Part shown: in pieces, positions 1-5,945 of the stretch
Numbering within the stretch: position 1 is the first letter of the stretch
Layout: every line of letters begins with the position of its first letter
Assembly (NCBI GenBank): GCA_016283605.1
Contig: JAEENF010000132.1
Location: forward strand, 1 to 14,477
Direction: 5' to 3'
Length of the DNA: 14,477 nt
Source of the DNA: Prevotella sp.
GTDB lineage: Bacteria; Bacteroidota; Bacteroidia; Bacteroidales; Bacteroidaceae
The notes under the pieces: model-generated
Seen by the model: only the letters and a program-made list of their open reading frames with translations
Told to the model about the DNA's origin: nothing
The model's database searches: none
Translations under genes and position numbers: made by a program

Positions 1-46
<46 letters not shown>

Positions 47-52
47 ATTTAG

Positions 53-125
53 AGCGGAAAACGGGGCTCAAACCCGCGACCCCCAGCTTGGAAGGCTAGT
101 GCTCTATCGACTGAGCTATTTCCGC
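53..125 (-). tRNA. tRNA-Gly (TCC anticodon)
   Basis: Complete cloverleaf on the minus strand. The acceptor strands GCGGAAA and TTTCCGC pair fully. The anticodon stem CTAGC/GCTGG closes the loop CTTCCAA with anticodon TCC, and the T-arm carries GGTTTGAGCC. The discriminator base is T and no CCA is encoded. It is third in the Thr-Tyr-Gly-Thr transcript. Confidence 0.96.
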
Positions 126-137
126 AATTCTCCTGTG

Positions 138-220
138 TGGGTGCTGATGGATTCGAACCACCGAAGTCGAAAGACAGCAGATTTACAGTCTGCCCCATTT
201 GGCCACTCTGGAAAACACCC
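138..220 (-). tRNA. tRNA-Tyr (GTA anticodon)
   Basis: Complete class II tRNA of 83 nt with a long variable arm (around TGTCTTTCGACT), as expected for bacterial tRNA-Tyr. The anticodon stem GCAGA/TCTGC closes the loop CTGTAAA with anticodon GTA. The acceptor strands GGGTGTT and AGCACCC pair with one G-T. The T-loop reads GGTTCGAATCC. It lies 12 nt upstream of tRNA-Gly in the same transcript. Confidence 0.97.
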
Positions 221-263
221 AAGCCTTTTTGCCCGATACCGGACCTATTATTTCCCTCTGAAG

Positions 264-337
264 AGCCTCTTGTCGGATTCGAACCAACGACCCCGAGATT
301 ACAAATCACGTGCTCTGGCCAACTGAGCTAAAGAGGC
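264..337 (-). tRNA. tRNA-Thr (TGT anticodon)
   Basis: Complete cloverleaf: acceptor GCCTCTT/AAGAGGC, D-arm GCTC/GAGC, and anticodon loop TTTGTAA giving TGT (threonine). The anticodon stem CGTGA/TCTCG contains a T-T mismatch in its middle pair (29-41). I think this is normal for the Bacteroidetes version of this tRNA, but I cannot verify that here. It is the first tRNA behind the promoter at 392-422, and a 43-nt spacer separates it from tRNA-Tyr. Confidence 0.95.
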
Positions 338-391
338 GTTTCTAAGCAGCCGCTCTCTGTTTCAGATTTACGACCTGTCGGAAAACGGCTG

Positions 392-422
392 CAAAGTTAC
401 TACTTATTTTTGAATTACCAAA
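392..422 (-). promoter_or_regulatory. Promoter of the tRNA transcript (and probably tuf)
   Basis: On the minus strand, TTTG (422-419) is followed after exactly 19 nt by TAACTTTG (399-392). This matches the Bacteroidetes primary sigma factor consensus (TTTG/TTG, about 19-20 nt, TAnnTTTG). Transcription would start near 385 and run into tRNA-Thr at 337. No hairpin terminator lies between hpf and this promoter, so read-through from hpf is possible. Confidence 0.8.
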
Positions 423-439
423 ACTTTTCCTCGTTTTTT

Positions 440-739
440 TTATCTATTCCTTAATTTTTCCTTGAATTTCTGTAGCTGAGCCCGCATAGAATCGACGCAA
501 AGGTCGGTACTTTCCTCAAAAGTGTCTGTAGTCTTCTCCACAAAGAGCGTATTCCCAGGCACCGCCACCGTCAGGCTGACTTCCTTGTTGACGGCAGTAG
601 CGGGCTTCACTAATTTCAACTGCACCTCTACTTTCTGTATATCCTCAAATGTTTTTTCCAACTTGGCGATCTTCTTTTCTACGAACGCCTCTAACTTCTC
701 AGTAGCGTCGAAGTGAATCGACTGAATCTTAATTTCCAT
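440..739 (-). CDS. hpf: Ribosome hibernation promoting factor, short form
   Basis: A 99-residue protein of the HPF/YfiA (RaiA) family, which binds the 30S decoding region in slow growth and promotes inactive 100S dimers or protects 70S ribosomes. It opens with MEIKIQSIHFDATEKLEAFVEKKIAKLEK, shown here in outline only: a beta strand, a helix with the family's Lys-rich face, then the strand region around VEVQLKLV and a C-terminal helix ending KFKEKLRNR. The length fits short HPF; the C-terminal dimerisation domain of long HPF is absent. The start is fixed by a strong AGGAGGT four bases upstream of ATG, the only clear Shine-Dalgarno in the window. It lies 34 nt downstream of the recombinase gene in the rpsU cluster, just ahead of the tRNA operon. 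Confident as to family; the exact mode of hibernation is inferred. Confidence 0.93.
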   Translation of the reverse strand: MEIKIQSIHFDATEKLEAFVEKKIAKLEKTFEDIQKVEVQLKLVKPATAVNKEVSLTVAVPGNTLFVEKTTDTFEESTDLCVDSMRAQLQKFKEKLRNR

Positions 740-743
740 AGTT

Positions 744-750
744 ACCTCCT
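744..750 (-). promoter_or_regulatory. Perfect Shine-Dalgarno of hpf
   Basis: The minus strand reads AGGAGGT, then AACT, then the ATG of hpf. Every other start in this window is preceded by an A/T-rich stretch without such a site, as is usual for Bacteroidetes, where the anti-Shine-Dalgarno of 16S rRNA is held by bS21/bS18/bS6. This site therefore both decides the start and suggests a special mode of translation control. Confidence 0.85.
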
Positions 751-773
751 ATTTTTAAGTTATTAATAAGGAT

Positions 774-1652
774 TCAGGCTCTAGGATGAGCCTCTTTATA
801 AACTCGTTTCAATTGCTCGAACGTGGTGTGGGTGTAGATCTCCGTCGTCGAGACGCTCTCATGACCCAACAGGTTCTTGATACCTTCAAGACCGGCACCG
901 TGGTTCAGCATCGCTGTGGCAAAGGTGTGGCGAAGCACGTGCGGCGACCGTTTCTTCAGCGAAGTCACCATCGAGAGGTACTTGCGAACAATCAGATACA
1001 CCTGATCGCCAGTCATCCTCTCACCTTTGTCACTCAGGAACAGCGCCTGATGCTCATCTGTGAACTGCGCGTCGCGTACAGCCATGAAATGCTGCAACTC
1101 AGCCTTCAGCTCCTCCCCGAAGGGAATGATGCGCTGCTTGTTCCTTTTACCCGTCACTTTCAGCTGCTGGGCACCGAAGTCTATATCAGTATCGTTCAGT
1201 CCTGTCAGCTCTGAGCGTCGAAGTCCTGTCTCGTAGAATAATAATAATAAGGTACGTGCGCGTACATTATTATAATTATCATCCCACTCCAGGTCGTCGA
1301 GAAGCCTGTCCATTTCTCCTTCACGCAGGAATTGCGGCAGGGGTTTCGACTTCTTAGGACCAGTCACGCAGTGTACCGGGTCGCGGCTCACCAGCTTCCG
1401 TTTAAGGGAAAAGCGATAAAAGGAACGCAGTGCACTCAATTTCTTGTTGATCGTCGAGGCATTGTTTCCTTTATCCATCAGGCTCTCCATCCAGTCACGG
1501 ATCAGGTCGGTATCCACCGAAGCCAGCGAGAGTCCGTTATCCCTAAAAGCTATATACGATTCAAACTCCTCGAGAGCCTCCTCGTATGTCTGCACAGTCA
1601 GCGGAGATGTATTCCGCTCGTAGCGCAGGTAGTTCAGAAACTGGTCAATCAT
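774..1652 (-). CDS. xerC: XerC/XerD-type tyrosine recombinase
   Basis: A 292-residue site-specific tyrosine recombinase of the size typical for XerC/XerD, which resolve chromosome dimers at dif. The N-terminal SAM-like core-binding domain covers about residues 1-90, and the catalytic domain about 105-285. The full catalytic set is visible: Arg145 (TGLRRSEL), Lys169 (TGKRNKQR), His238 and Arg241 (HVLRHTFAT), His264 (LLGHES) and the nucleophile Tyr273 (EIYTHT). The ATG start gives the expected MIDQFLNYLRYERN-type N-terminus. It lies between rpsU and hpf, a chromosomal context typical of the phylum, and nothing around it suggests a mobile-element integrase. The xerC label is by context; XerD is the alternative within the same family. 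Confidence 0.9.
   Translation of the reverse strand: MIDQFLNYLRYERNTSPLTVQTYEEALEEFESYIAFRDNGLSLASVDTDLIRDWMESLMDKGNNASTINKKLSALRSFYRFSLKRKLVSRDPVHCVTGPKKSKPLPQFLREGEMDRLLDDLEWDDNYNNVRARTLLLLFYETGLRRSELTGLNDTDIDFGAQQLKVTGKRNKQRIIPFGEELKAELQHFMAVRDAQFTDEHQALFLSDKGERMTGDQVYLIVRKYLSMVTSLKKRSPHVLRHTFATAMLNHGAGLEGIKNLLGHESVSTTEIYTHTTFEQLKRVYKEAHPRA
776..793 (-). other. Hairpin across the recombinase stop codon, ahead of hpf
   Basis: AGGCTC and GAGCCT (6 bp, 6-nt loop) form a GC-rich hairpin over the last codons and stop of the recombinase gene. It is followed by GAATCC rather than a run of T, so it is not a standard terminator. It could be an RNA-processing or mRNA-stabilising element separating hpf from the upstream message. 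Confidence 0.4.
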
Positions 1653-1725
1653 TGCCTAAACTTACGTTTTCGGCTACGAATTTACGGAAAATATTCGAAA
1701 CTACCAAATTTTTTAGGAACTTTTA

Positions 1726-1917
1726 TTATTCCTCAGTTGCGCGCAGCTTCTGTACATAGACAGCGTGTTCCATCTTAAGGCGCTTAAGTACAGAAGGTTT
1801 GTCGAACTGCTGACGGCGACGGAGCTCTTTTACCACGCCTGTCTTTTCAAACTTTCTCTTAAACTTTTTGAGGGCCTTTTCGATGTTCTCGCCTTCTTTT
1901 ACTGGTACAATAATCAT
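1726..1917 (-). CDS. rpsU: Small ribosomal subunit protein bS21
   Basis: A 63-residue basic protein with the bS21 pattern: an initial MIIVPVKEGENIEKALKKFKRK segment (Bacteroidetes-type bS21 start), then KTGVVKELRRRQQFDKPS and a Lys/Arg-rich helix ending near LRATEE. bS21 sits at the 30S platform by the 3' end of 16S rRNA; in Bacteroidetes it helps hide the anti-Shine-Dalgarno. The ATG is preceded by an A-rich leader with no Shine-Dalgarno. It is first of the cluster rpsU-recombinase-hpf, 73 nt upstream of the recombinase, and is driven from the promoter at 1986-2016. Family assignment is secure. Confidence 0.95.
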   Translation of the reverse strand: MIIVPVKEGENIEKALKKFKRKFEKTGVVKELRRRQQFDKPSVLKRLKMEHAVYVQKLRATEE

Positions 1918-1985
1918 TTGTTTTGCTTTTAAATATTTTATGTTAAACTTACTGCTTCGGACACAGGTGTCACGAAAAGCGGGTG

Positions 1986-2016
1986 CAAAATTACTACTTT
2001 TTTACGAAACCACCAA
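1986..2016 (-). promoter_or_regulatory. Promoter of rpsU cluster
   Basis: On the minus strand, TTG (2016-2014) is followed after 20 nt by TAATTTTG (1993-1986), a good match to the Bacteroidetes consensus. Transcription from near 1980 leaves a leader of about 60 nt before the rpsU ATG. Confidence 0.7.
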
Positions 2017-2106
2017 GTTTTTACCCTATTTTTATTAAAAATCGGGCAATTTTTCTGATTCATAGAACAAAAAGCCTGAGTCTAACGGAGTTACAACGTA
2101 TCTGTT

Positions 2107-2116
2107 ATGACGTCAT
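2107..2116. other. Perfect 10-bp palindrome ATGACGTCAT
   Basis: A self-complementary decamer lies in the gene-free stretch between rpsU and the broken gene, just before the 22-bp repeats. It has the form of a dimer-binding site, but one short palindrome can occur by chance and no regulator is visible nearby. Confidence 0.3.
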
Positions 2117-2126
2117 GTGCCTCGAT

Positions 2127-2192
2127 TTTAGTCGTAGTAAAGTGACTGTTTAGTCGGAGTAAGCTCGCTTTTTAGCCGTAGTAAAGTAAAAA
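2127..2192. repeat. Three tandem 22-bp units with core TTTAGTCGTAGTAA
   Basis: Units begin at 2127, 2149 and 2171. The first 14 bases of each are near-identical (TTTAGTCGTAGTAA, TTTAGTCGGAGTAA, TTTAGCCGTAGTAA) and the remaining 8 vary. The period is exactly 22 bp, about two helical turns and not a multiple of three, so the array is non-coding. It lies in the 545-bp gene-free stretch between rpsU and the broken membrane-protein gene, followed by a different repeat pair with the same period. Confidence 0.8.
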
Positions 2193-2210
2193 CGAACCGT
2201 ATTCCCGCTG

Positions 2211-2244
2211 CCAGATTGAATAGCTCTCACTACCAGATTGAATA
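2211..2244. repeat. Direct repeat pair CCAGATTGAATA, 22-bp spacing
   Basis: The identical 12-mer CCAGATTGAATA occurs at 2211-2222 and 2233-2244, again 22 bp apart, immediately downstream of the TTTAG array. The shared spacing of two unrelated motifs suggests a single array-like structure rather than chance duplication. Confidence 0.75.
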
Positions 2245-2256
2245 CTTCCCTCCTAT

Positions 2257-2394
2257 TTGTTGCGTTGCAATGTTGCAATAAGCACCTTCCACACATACAG
2301 AAACCACCTACTGGATAGTGCTTGGAACATTATGATAAATAGAATGATTATTTTTATGTATTATACTCCTTCATGCAACATTGCAACGCAACAA
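2257..2394. repeat. Small element with perfect 21-bp terminal inverted repeats
   Basis: Bases 2257-2277 and 2374-2394 are perfect reverse complements of 21 bp with core GTTGCGTTGCAATGTTGC, flanking a 96-bp AT-rich centre. The arms contain the palindrome TTGCAA, and the right arm is itself enclosed by CATGCA/TGCATG (2372-2401). The 138-bp size and long inverted ends resemble a MITE, but I see no target-site duplication, and it could instead be a large hairpin or a protein-binding site pair. No credible coding sequence lies inside. Confidence 0.65.
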
Positions 2395-2450
2395 CTGCAT
2401 GAGAAATATCTAAATCTTTCGAGAAAAAGGAGAAAAACAAAAAAATAGAT

Positions 2451-2458
2451 TATCTTTG
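2451..2458 (+). promoter_or_regulatory. -7 box of the broken membrane-protein gene
   Basis: TATCTTTG ends only four bases before the ATG at 2463, so the expected transcription start falls at or just within the first codons (leaderless mRNA, or translation from the fourth-codon ATG at 2472). No clear -33 TTTG is found at 19-20 nt. Confidence 0.6.
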
Positions 2459-2462
2459 CAGC

Positions 2463-2981
2463 ATGAAACAGATGACTAAGATATCGCTTTTTGCATTTTC
2501 GTGTATCGTGAGCATAGGGACATTGCTGCTTTACAATCTACCCTTCTTCAACTATGTGGCTCAGGATTCTTCAGTTGGGGACTGTGGCTGTGCATCATCG
2601 CCTTGGGTCTGCTTCCCGCCTTGTATTGTCTGCTGCAGCCTGTGGTTATCGGCACAGCAAAGAAATTGGGCATCTACTGCGGCAGTGCATTGGCCATCGT
2701 GCTCGCCATCGCATCGATGAACATCGGCCAAACGTTGTGGATCAGTCAGCGCGATACCAATCCCTTGCTGTCGAAACAAGAAGGCTTAAAGTGTGTACGA
2801 AGCCAATTCATGCGCCACTTACACCACAGCCGGCACCAAGGCAATCCTTGAACCCAAAAACAGCGACGAGCTGTATGAACTCTTGCCCAACTATGCCTTC
2901 AGAACAGGGGTTGACGTATCGTGGAGGACCTATAACTGGGGAGAGCCGCCGATACATATCGATGAATATCTCACTGACTAG
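2463..2981 (+). pseudogene. Small membrane protein gene with two compensating frameshifts
   Basis: I do not recognise the family. Reading starts at ATG 2463 (MKQMTKISLFAF...) with a hydrophobic segment at residues 7-29. At about 2567 the sense moves to the next frame (FFSWGLWLCIIALGLLPALY), consistent with loss of one T after GAT. It stays there through two more hydrophobic segments to about 2791, then returns to the first frame at VYEANSCATYTTAGTKAI, consistent with one extra base in the GTGTGTA run. It then ends at TAG 2979-2981. The rebuilt product is about 172 residues with three likely membrane helices and a 60-residue soluble tail. The two shifts cancel, so sequence error, recent decay or two recoding events are all possible. 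Its end overlaps the aminopeptidase gene end by 11 bp. Confidence 0.65.
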
Positions 2982-4794
2982 GGGCGCAGGCGTTGCGGAG
3001 CCAGTCAGATTCCTCTTGTGTAAGATGAGGTGAAAGCGTATCAAAGACGCGTTGGTGATAAGTGTTGAGCCAAGAAATCTCTTCTGGAAGGAGCATGTCG
3101 ACAATGATGGGCGATGTATCGATAGGACATAGGGTAAGCGAGTCAAACTGAAGGAACTGGCCGAATTCCGTTTCTTTATAGGGCGTAACAAGCAACGTAT
3201 TCTCGATACGCACACCAAATTTCCCTGCAAGATAGATGCCAGGCTCGTCAGTCACCGTCATCCCAGCCACCAGAGGCGCAGGCTTCCATTCCATACGGAT
3301 CTGATGAGGACCTTCATGCACATTGAGGAAAGAACCCACACCGTGACCTGTGCCATGCAAATAGTTCAGTCCCTCGCGCCACAAGGCCTCACGAGCAAGG
3401 ATATCGAGTTGCGTACCACTGGCACCTGTAGGGAACTTACAGAGTTCTATCTGAATATGCCCTTTCAGCACGAGGGTATAGACGCGTTTCTGTTCGTCAG
3501 TAAGAGGGCCGAGAGGGATGGTACGGGTGATGTCGGTGGTGCCGTCGAGATACTGGGCACCACTGTCGAGCAACAGGAAGCCTTCAGGTTTCAAAGGCAT
3601 ATCAGTCTCTGGAGTAGCCTCATAATGTACGATAGCACCATGTTCCTGATAGCCAGCAATAGTATCAAAGGAGAGACCACGATAGAGGGGCTGCTCAGAG
3701 CGGATACGCTCGAGCATCTCAGAGACAGAGAGTTCTGTGAGTGGAGAGTTTGCTGCCACTTTAGTGTGAAGCCAATAAAGGAATTTTGTCATTGCGATGC
3801 CGTCGCGCAGCATCGCCGACCTAAAACCCGCTATTTCCCTTTCATTCTTTACAGACTTCATCCGCTTGACAGGCGACTCATCCTCAATGATTTCCGTCTT
3901 GGGAAGGCCATTCTGACGTCCCTTGTTCCTTACCACTTCATAGAGTCGGTAGTTTATCTCATCTGGGTCGAGCAGGATATTGTACTCAAAGTATCGCTTC
4001 AGGCCATTCTCCACCTGTTCGTAGTCCTCCACTTTGAGATTCTCAGACTTCAGATAGGCCATAACCTCAGGCGATAGTTTCGCCTTATTGATATATAAGG
4101 TAACATCCTTCGACGAGATAAGCAGATAAGAAACGAACACTGGGTTGCAATGCACATCGGAGCCTCGCAGATTCAGAGTCCACGCGATATCATCAAGAGC
4201 CGCCATCAGCATCCCGTCGGCATGTTTCTCTCGCAGGGCCTTGCGGATACGGGCTATCTTATCGCAAACGCTCTCACCAGCGTATTCCAACGGATAGATT
4301 TCTACAGGATTCTCAGGGATTGGAGGACGATCAGTCCAAATCATTTTCAGAGGATCCAGATTGGTACGCAGGGTCATCCCCCCCTGCTTCCTCAGATCAG
4401 CAATCAGTTCCTTGACACTATTGGCAGAACAGCACGAACCGTCGATGGCCACCTCGTTAGGACTCACGGGACCTGTCCCCATGAGTTCCTGCCCCAGCCA
4501 CTCGGCAATGGTGGGTGTGCCCTCTACCTTAAGTTTCATCAGCTGATACTCCGTACCCTTCAGCTGTTCCTCGGCTGCGAGGAAATATCGGGAATCCGTC
4601 CACAGAGCTGCTGAGGTCATTGTGACTACCGCCGTTCCTGCCGATCCGTTGAAGCCGCTGATCCACTCACGGGCTTTCCAGTGGTCTGCCACATACTCAC
4701 TCTGATGGGGGTCCGTACTGGGAAAAATAAATGCTGCCAGATGCTCTCTATTCATCACCTCGCGCAAGGCACCAAGTCGCTGATTAATATTCAT
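2971..4794 (-). CDS. pepP: Xaa-Pro aminopeptidase (aminopeptidase P, three-domain M24B)
   Basis: A 607-residue cytosolic metallopeptidase that removes an N-terminal residue preceding proline. The length and layout match the long three-domain aminopeptidase P (as in eukaryotic XPNPEP1) rather than the 440-residue E. coli form: creatinase-like domains at about 1-150 and 155-310, a pita-bread catalytic domain at about 315-535, and a C-terminal extension to 607. The five metal ligands are visible: Asp410 (LLLDSG), Asp421 (GTTDITRT), His484 (GTGHGVG), Glu517 (TDEPG) and Glu531 (RIENT). No signal peptide is present. The ATG at 4794 gives the family N-terminus (INQRLGALREVM). It is transcribed alone, divergent from mdh, and converges on the broken gene without a hairpin terminator. 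The symbol is by family; the physiological substrate is probably peptides from proline-rich protein breakdown. Confidence 0.92.
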   Translation of the reverse strand: MNINQRLGALREVMNREHLAAFIFPSTDPHQSEYVADHWKAREWISGFNGSAGTAVVTMTSAALWTDSRYFLAAEEQLKGTEYQLMKLKVEGTPTIAEWLGQELMGTGPVSPNEVAIDGSCCSANSVKELIADLRKQGGMTLRTNLDPLKMIWTDRPPIPENPVEIYPLEYAGESVCDKIARIRKALREKHADGMLMAALDDIAWTLNLRGSDVHCNPVFVSYLLISSKDVTLYINKAKLSPEVMAYLKSENLKVEDYEQVENGLKRYFEYNILLDPDEINYRLYEVVRNKGRQNGLPKTEIIEDESPVKRMKSVKNEREIAGFRSAMLRDGIAMTKFLYWLHTKVAANSPLTELSVSEMLERIRSEQPLYRGLSFDTIAGYQEHGAIVHYEATPETDMPLKPEGFLLLDSGAQYLDGTTDITRTIPLGPLTDEQKRVYTLVLKGHIQIELCKFPTGASGTQLDILAREALWREGLNYLHGTGHGVGSFLNVHEGPHQIRMEWKPAPLVAGMTVTDEPGIYLAGKFGVRIENTLLVTPYKETEFGQFLQFDSLTLCPIDTSPIIVDMLLPEEISWLNTYHQRVFDTLSPHLTQEESDWLRNACAPSQ

Positions 4795-4823
4795 AATTTA
4801 TTCATTTTGTAATTTCGACTTTA

Positions 4824-4831
4824 CAAAGGTA
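4824..4831 (-). promoter_or_regulatory. -7 box for the aminopeptidase gene
   Basis: The minus strand carries TACCTTTG, 29 nt upstream of the ATG at 4794. The -33 zone falls inside the AATCTGTG repeat at 4843-4872 and has no clean TTTG. Confidence 0.6.
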
Positions 4832-4842
4832 CAAAGTTTTTG

Positions 4843-4872
4843 CCATAGATTTCACAGATTAACACAGATTAA
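4843..4872 (-). repeat. Three-unit AATCTGTG repeat (copy 1) between divergent promoters
   Basis: On the minus strand, AATCTGTG, AATCTGTG and AATCTATG follow each other at 10 and 9 bp spacing, ending in GG. A second copy at 12157-12186 agrees at 22 of 30 positions and has the same spacing. It lies between the -7 boxes of the aminopeptidase gene and mdh. Confidence 0.75.
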
Positions 4873-4905
4873 GACAAAAAAAAAGTGGGACACAAGTTTT
4901 TTTCG

Positions 4906-4913
4906 TATCTTTG
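4906..4913 (+). promoter_or_regulatory. -7 box for the mdh operon
   Basis: TATCTTTG followed by GCAG lies 36 nt before the mdh ATG. A -33 TTTG at the usual spacing is not evident. Confidence 0.65.
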
Positions 4914-4949
4914 CAGCACTTTTGAAACAACAAATAATATAATAAGATT

Positions 4950-5942
4950 ATGGCAACATTAACAAACGAGAAGTTGACCATCGTCGGCGCAGCCGGTATG
5001 ATTGGTTCAAACATGGCTCAGACCGCCTTGATGATGGGTCTGACAAGTGAGATTTGTCTTTACGACGTATTTTCTCCTGAGGGCGTAGCCGAGGAGATGC
5101 GCCAGAGTGGTTTCGACGATGTGAACATCGTGGCTACAACGGATGCAGAAGAGGCTTTCAAGGGCGCAAAGTACATCATCTCTTCTGGTGGTGCTCCCCG
5201 TAAGGCTGGTATGACCCGTGAGGACCTGCTCGCCGGCAACTGTAAGATTGCTGAGGAGCTCGGTCAGAACATCAAGAAGTTCTGCCCAGACGTGAAGCAC
5301 GTGGTGATTATCTTCAACCCTGCTGACCTCACTGGTCTGGTAACACTGCTGTACTCTGGTTTGAAGCCTGGTCAGGTGACAACCCTCGCAGGTCTTGACA
5401 CAACCCGTCTGCAGAGCGCACTGGCTAAGAAGTTCGGTGTGATGCAGAATCAGATCACTGGTTGTGCTACATACGGTGGTCACGGTGAGCAGATGGCCGT
5501 ATTCGGAAGCCACGTAGAGGTTGCCGGTCGCAAGCTGACAGACATCATCGGCACTGCTGAATTCCCTGCTGAGGAATGGGAGCAGATGAAGATCGATGTG
5601 ACCAAGGGTGGTGCCAAAATCATCGAGCTCCGCGGACGCAGCTCTTTCCAGAGCCCTGCATACCTCTCAGTTGAGATGATTCGTGCTGCTATGGGTGGTG
5701 AGCCTTTCCGTTTCCCCGTAGGAACATATGTAAAGACCGACAAGTACGACCACATCATGATGGCCATGAAGACCACTATGACTGCCGAGGGAGCTAAGTT
5801 CGAGGTTCCTCAGGGTACTGCCGAGGAGAACGCCAAGCTGGATCAGAGCTACGAGCACCTGTGCAAAATGCGCGACGAGCTGGTGACGCTGAATATCGTT
5901 CCTCCCATCTCTGAGTGGAATAAGATCAATCCAAACCTGTAA
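4950..5942 (+). CDS. mdh: Malate dehydrogenase (NAD-dependent)
   Basis: A 330-residue enzyme interconverting malate and oxaloacetate. In fermenting Bacteroidales it works in the reductive direction after CO2-fixing PEP carboxykinase, on the route to succinate and propionate. The Rossmann glycine motif is GAAGMIGS (13-20). Asp39 at the end of the second strand (CLYDV) favours NAD over NADP. Substrate and catalytic residues are visible: Arg84 and Arg90 (APRKAGMTR), Asn123 (FNPADL), Arg153 (DTTRLQSA) and the proton-relay His178 (GGHGE). Arg84 marks malate rather than lactate use. The ATG start has no Shine-Dalgarno. It is first of a three-gene operon; the carbonic anhydrase gene begins three bases after its stop. 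The family is certain; cofactor choice is inferred. Confidence 0.96.
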   Translation: MATLTNEKLTIVGAAGMIGSNMAQTALMMGLTSEICLYDVFSPEGVAEEMRQSGFDDVNIVATTDAEEAFKGAKYIISSGGAPRKAGMTREDLLAGNCKIAEELGQNIKKFCPDVKHVVIIFNPADLTGLVTLLYSGLKPGQVTTLAGLDTTRLQSALAKKFGVMQNQITGCATYGGHGEQMAVFGSHVEVAGRKLTDIIGTAEFPAEEWEQMKIDVTKGGAKIIELRGRSSFQSPAYLSVEMIRAAMGGEPFRFPVGTYVKTDKYDHIMMAMKTTMTAEGAKFEVPQGTAEENAKLDQSYEHLCKMRDELVTLNIVPPISEWNKINPNL

Positions 5943-5945
5943 TAT

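Noticed and set aside
774..1652. Recombinase as a mark of a mobile element
   Set aside because: Its neighbours rpsU and hpf and its XerC/D length point to the chromosomal dimer-resolution enzyme; no attachment repeats were seen, and the tRNA genes nearby are intact where visible.
786..1778. Two open frames of 142 and 148 codons opposite the recombinase gene
   Set aside because: Antisense to a fully supported tyrosine recombinase; no family resemblance and no start signals.
2127..2244. Possible CRISPR array
   Set aside because: Units are too short, the non-repeated parts are only 8-10 bp, the motif changes half-way and no cas genes are nearby.
2257..2448. 63-codon open frame starting at TTG inside the left inverted-repeat arm
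   Set aside because: It begins and continues through the inverted repeat (its N-L-R-C-N-V and C-N-I-A-T-Q-Q strings are translations of the arms), lacks a start signal, and is best read as non-coding.
3304..4077. 257-codon open frame on the plus strand opposite the aminopeptidase gene
   Set aside because: It lies wholly antisense to a gene with complete catalytic motifs, has no recognisable domain and no promoter; it is a shadow frame.
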